Below, in pieces: positions 62,473-64,000 of a stretch of DNA of 64,000 nt. A model generated the notes under the pieces. It was not told the DNA's origin. It searched no databases and was given only the letters and a program-made list of their open reading frames with translations. The translations under genes were made by a program, and so were the position numbers. Position 1 is the first letter of the stretch. Each line of letters starts with the position of its first letter. The DNA is from Eutreptiella sp. 'Long Island Sound 2002' (taxonomy: Eukaryota > Euglenozoa > Euglenophyceae > Eutreptiales > Eutreptiaceae). Location: NCBI GenBank assembly GCA_964036045.1, contig OZ038388.1, forward strand, positions 1,249,501-1,313,500, given 5' to 3'.

Positions 62473-62795
62473 TGGCTACGGAGAGACAGACAAACCGACA
62501 GGCAAGCAGACAAACAGACAGATAGACACAGAGAGGCATACAGACAGTCCGACAGACACCCTGAGAGACGGACAGACAGGTAGACAGATGGACACATAGA
62601 CAGACGGACAGACCGACAGGCAAACAAACAAACAGACAAACAAATAGACACACAGACAGACAACGGACGGACAAATGGACGGACGGAGGGATAGACAGAG
62701 AGACACATAGATAGACACACAGAAGACAAATAGACATACGAAACAAGACAGACGAACGGATGGACAGGCGGACGGACGGAGAGATAGACACACTA
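62473..62795. repeat. Degenerate (GACA)n satellite
   Basis: About 320 bases of imperfect GACA/GACG tetranucleotide repeats. Open frames here are low-complexity artefacts. Confidence 0.9.
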
Positions 62796-62827
62796 TCTGT
62801 CCTCCTGCTACCACAATGCTGCTCCAT

Positions 62828-64000
62828 CATGCATGTACAGAACCTTGCAAAAAACATTGACAGCGTTCCGCCCAGATGATCATGCAAATGGGCTTTGGGT
62901 TCATTTGAGCACTGCAGTTCCCAAAATTTAGGAAATCAATATTTTGAGGTCTCTAATGTCTTGTCCAGTGCATGCCTCATAGTCCGATCCCCTATGGCAA
63001 GCATTACCGGATCTCGCCACAATTCATGCCAGGTATGTGCAATGTAATCGTCCACATGATCAAATACCCCCCTCTATTCTTCTTCCCCATTCGACGGTGA
63101 TGAAGTACACCCCGTATAAGTGTTGTGCTAGATCTTCAACACTTTGGCACCAATATTCTAGTAGGGGCATTGTCGGTCGATGCAATTTGGTCGTCTGTGT
63201 GTAGTATAATGGTTGACATGATGAATGCCACCCCTCTCTAGAGCACGACCGTGCGCGGTGATGAAGCAGACCTCTATACAATTGTTGTGCCACTGGTCCA
63301 ACACTTTCACACACGTTTTTTACCAGGGGCATTGAAGGTAGAGACAAACTTGGTTGTCTGTGCGGAGTCTTGCACCATCTAGAGCCATTTTAGAAATAAC
63401 AACCACAAATTGTGATGAAACACTTGAAAACACGAATGACTCCGTGTTGGAAGACACCCTATAGACGACCGAATCCGCATCCACCTTCAAGGCCCCTAGT
63501 AAAAAATGCGTGTGAAAGTGTTGGACCAATGGCATAACACTTGTGCAGGAGTGTACCTCAGCACCGCGCAACGGTGGTGCACTGGAGAGTGGGGGTGTTC
63601 ATCATATCAACCATTACACTACACACGGACAACCAAACTCCATCAACCAACAATGCCCCTACTAGAATAAGTGTGCCAAAGTGTTGAAGATCAAGGCAAC
63701 ACCTATACGGGGTGTATTTCATCAACATGGAATGGCGCAGTAGTTTAGAGGGGGGGATTTGATCACGTGGATGATTACATTGCACATATCGTGCACAATT
63801 GATGGCAAGACCCGATAATGGTTGCTACAGGGGGTGAGACTTTGAGGCAGGCACCCGACATAGTACATTAGAGACCTCAAAATGTTGGTTTGTAATATTT
63901 TCGGAACTGCAGCTCCCAAATGAACTCAAAACCCATTTGCATGATATAATCTGGGCAGAAGGAGGTCAATATTCTGTGCGCAACGTTGTGCAGATGCATG
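62828..64000. repeat. Large palindrome made of tandem units
   Basis: The left arm (62828-63371) and the right arm (63451 to the window end) are inverted copies, clearly alike along their whole length by eye, with a ~79-bp centre. Within each arm a ~160-bp unit is repeated directly ('gatgaag.aca.c.c.tata...cca.cactttg'), so four units are arranged two by two head to head. The left arm has a box A-like 'tagtataatggttgac' (63205-63220). No ORF with a motif is present. Confidence 0.8.

Noticed and set aside
62370-62890. Long Cys/Ser/Val-rich minus-strand ORFs
   Set aside because: They are translations of the degenerate GACA repeat.
1-64000. Nuclear code with UAG reassigned to an amino acid
   Set aside because: UAG interrupts several coding frames, but the long ORFs otherwise lack UAG, UGA and frameshifts also break the decayed copies, and the intact ORFs end in several stop types. 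Readthrough in retroelements plus decay explains the data better.

Overview
This is a eukaryotic nuclear window, very rich in transposons, probably from a microalga with a complex (secondary, red-type) plastid. Three things suggest this. One intact host gene (22985-24679) encodes a plastid-type DUF4239 protein whose N-terminus looks like a signal peptide followed by a transit peptide starting at Phe ('LQAFGYPSP'), as in cryptophytes, haptophytes, ochrophytes and some dinoflagellates. Possible introns are GT-AG, and one gene has an AATAAA signal. Retroelements fill most of the rest. I cannot name the species or the phylum.

Layout. 1-4331: the 5' part of a Ty3-like LTR retrotransposon (A, minus strand, running off the left edge), apparently inserted in a second Ty3-like element (B, 4332-11140, minus). 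11141-17155: no gene seen. 17160-19013: a small non-coding LTR element with identical-length LTRs and a 4-bp target duplication. 19018-22870: no gene seen. 22985-24679: DUF4239/FtsH-lid fusion. 27228-27699: possible small two-exon gene. 28109-29584: Harbinger/IS5-like DNA transposon with a truncated transposase; a short relative lies at 57353-58028. 31390-50530: a ~195-bp tandem array split by insertions. One insertion is a truncated LINE tail (31938-43890) that itself carries a 10.5-kb element with terminal inverted repeats (TIRs; 32481-43021, 5-bp target duplication). That element contains an internally inverted LINE, tRNA-derived SINEs and at least four ORFs of its own. The other insertion is a complete tyrosine-recombinase retrotransposon (44075-50384) with split terminal repeats and no target duplication. 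50535-52750: tandem and fold-back repeats. 55690-56130: a small coiled-coil host gene. 58076-61018: a decayed LINE. 62828-64000: a palindromic repeat array.

How the parts relate. Within each retroelement the genes follow a replication logic: Gag, protease or recombinase, then RT-RNase H. In both Ty3-like elements Gag and Pol share one reading frame and are separated only by UAG. In the tyrosine-recombinase element Gag and recombinase share a frame and are separated by UGA. The strongest leads are these stop-codon junctions, the Dam-like domain placed after protease, the Gag-YR-RT gene order with A1-B1-A2-B2 repeats, and the TIR element that combines a possible ParB/DGQHR-like protein with five element-restricted palindromes.
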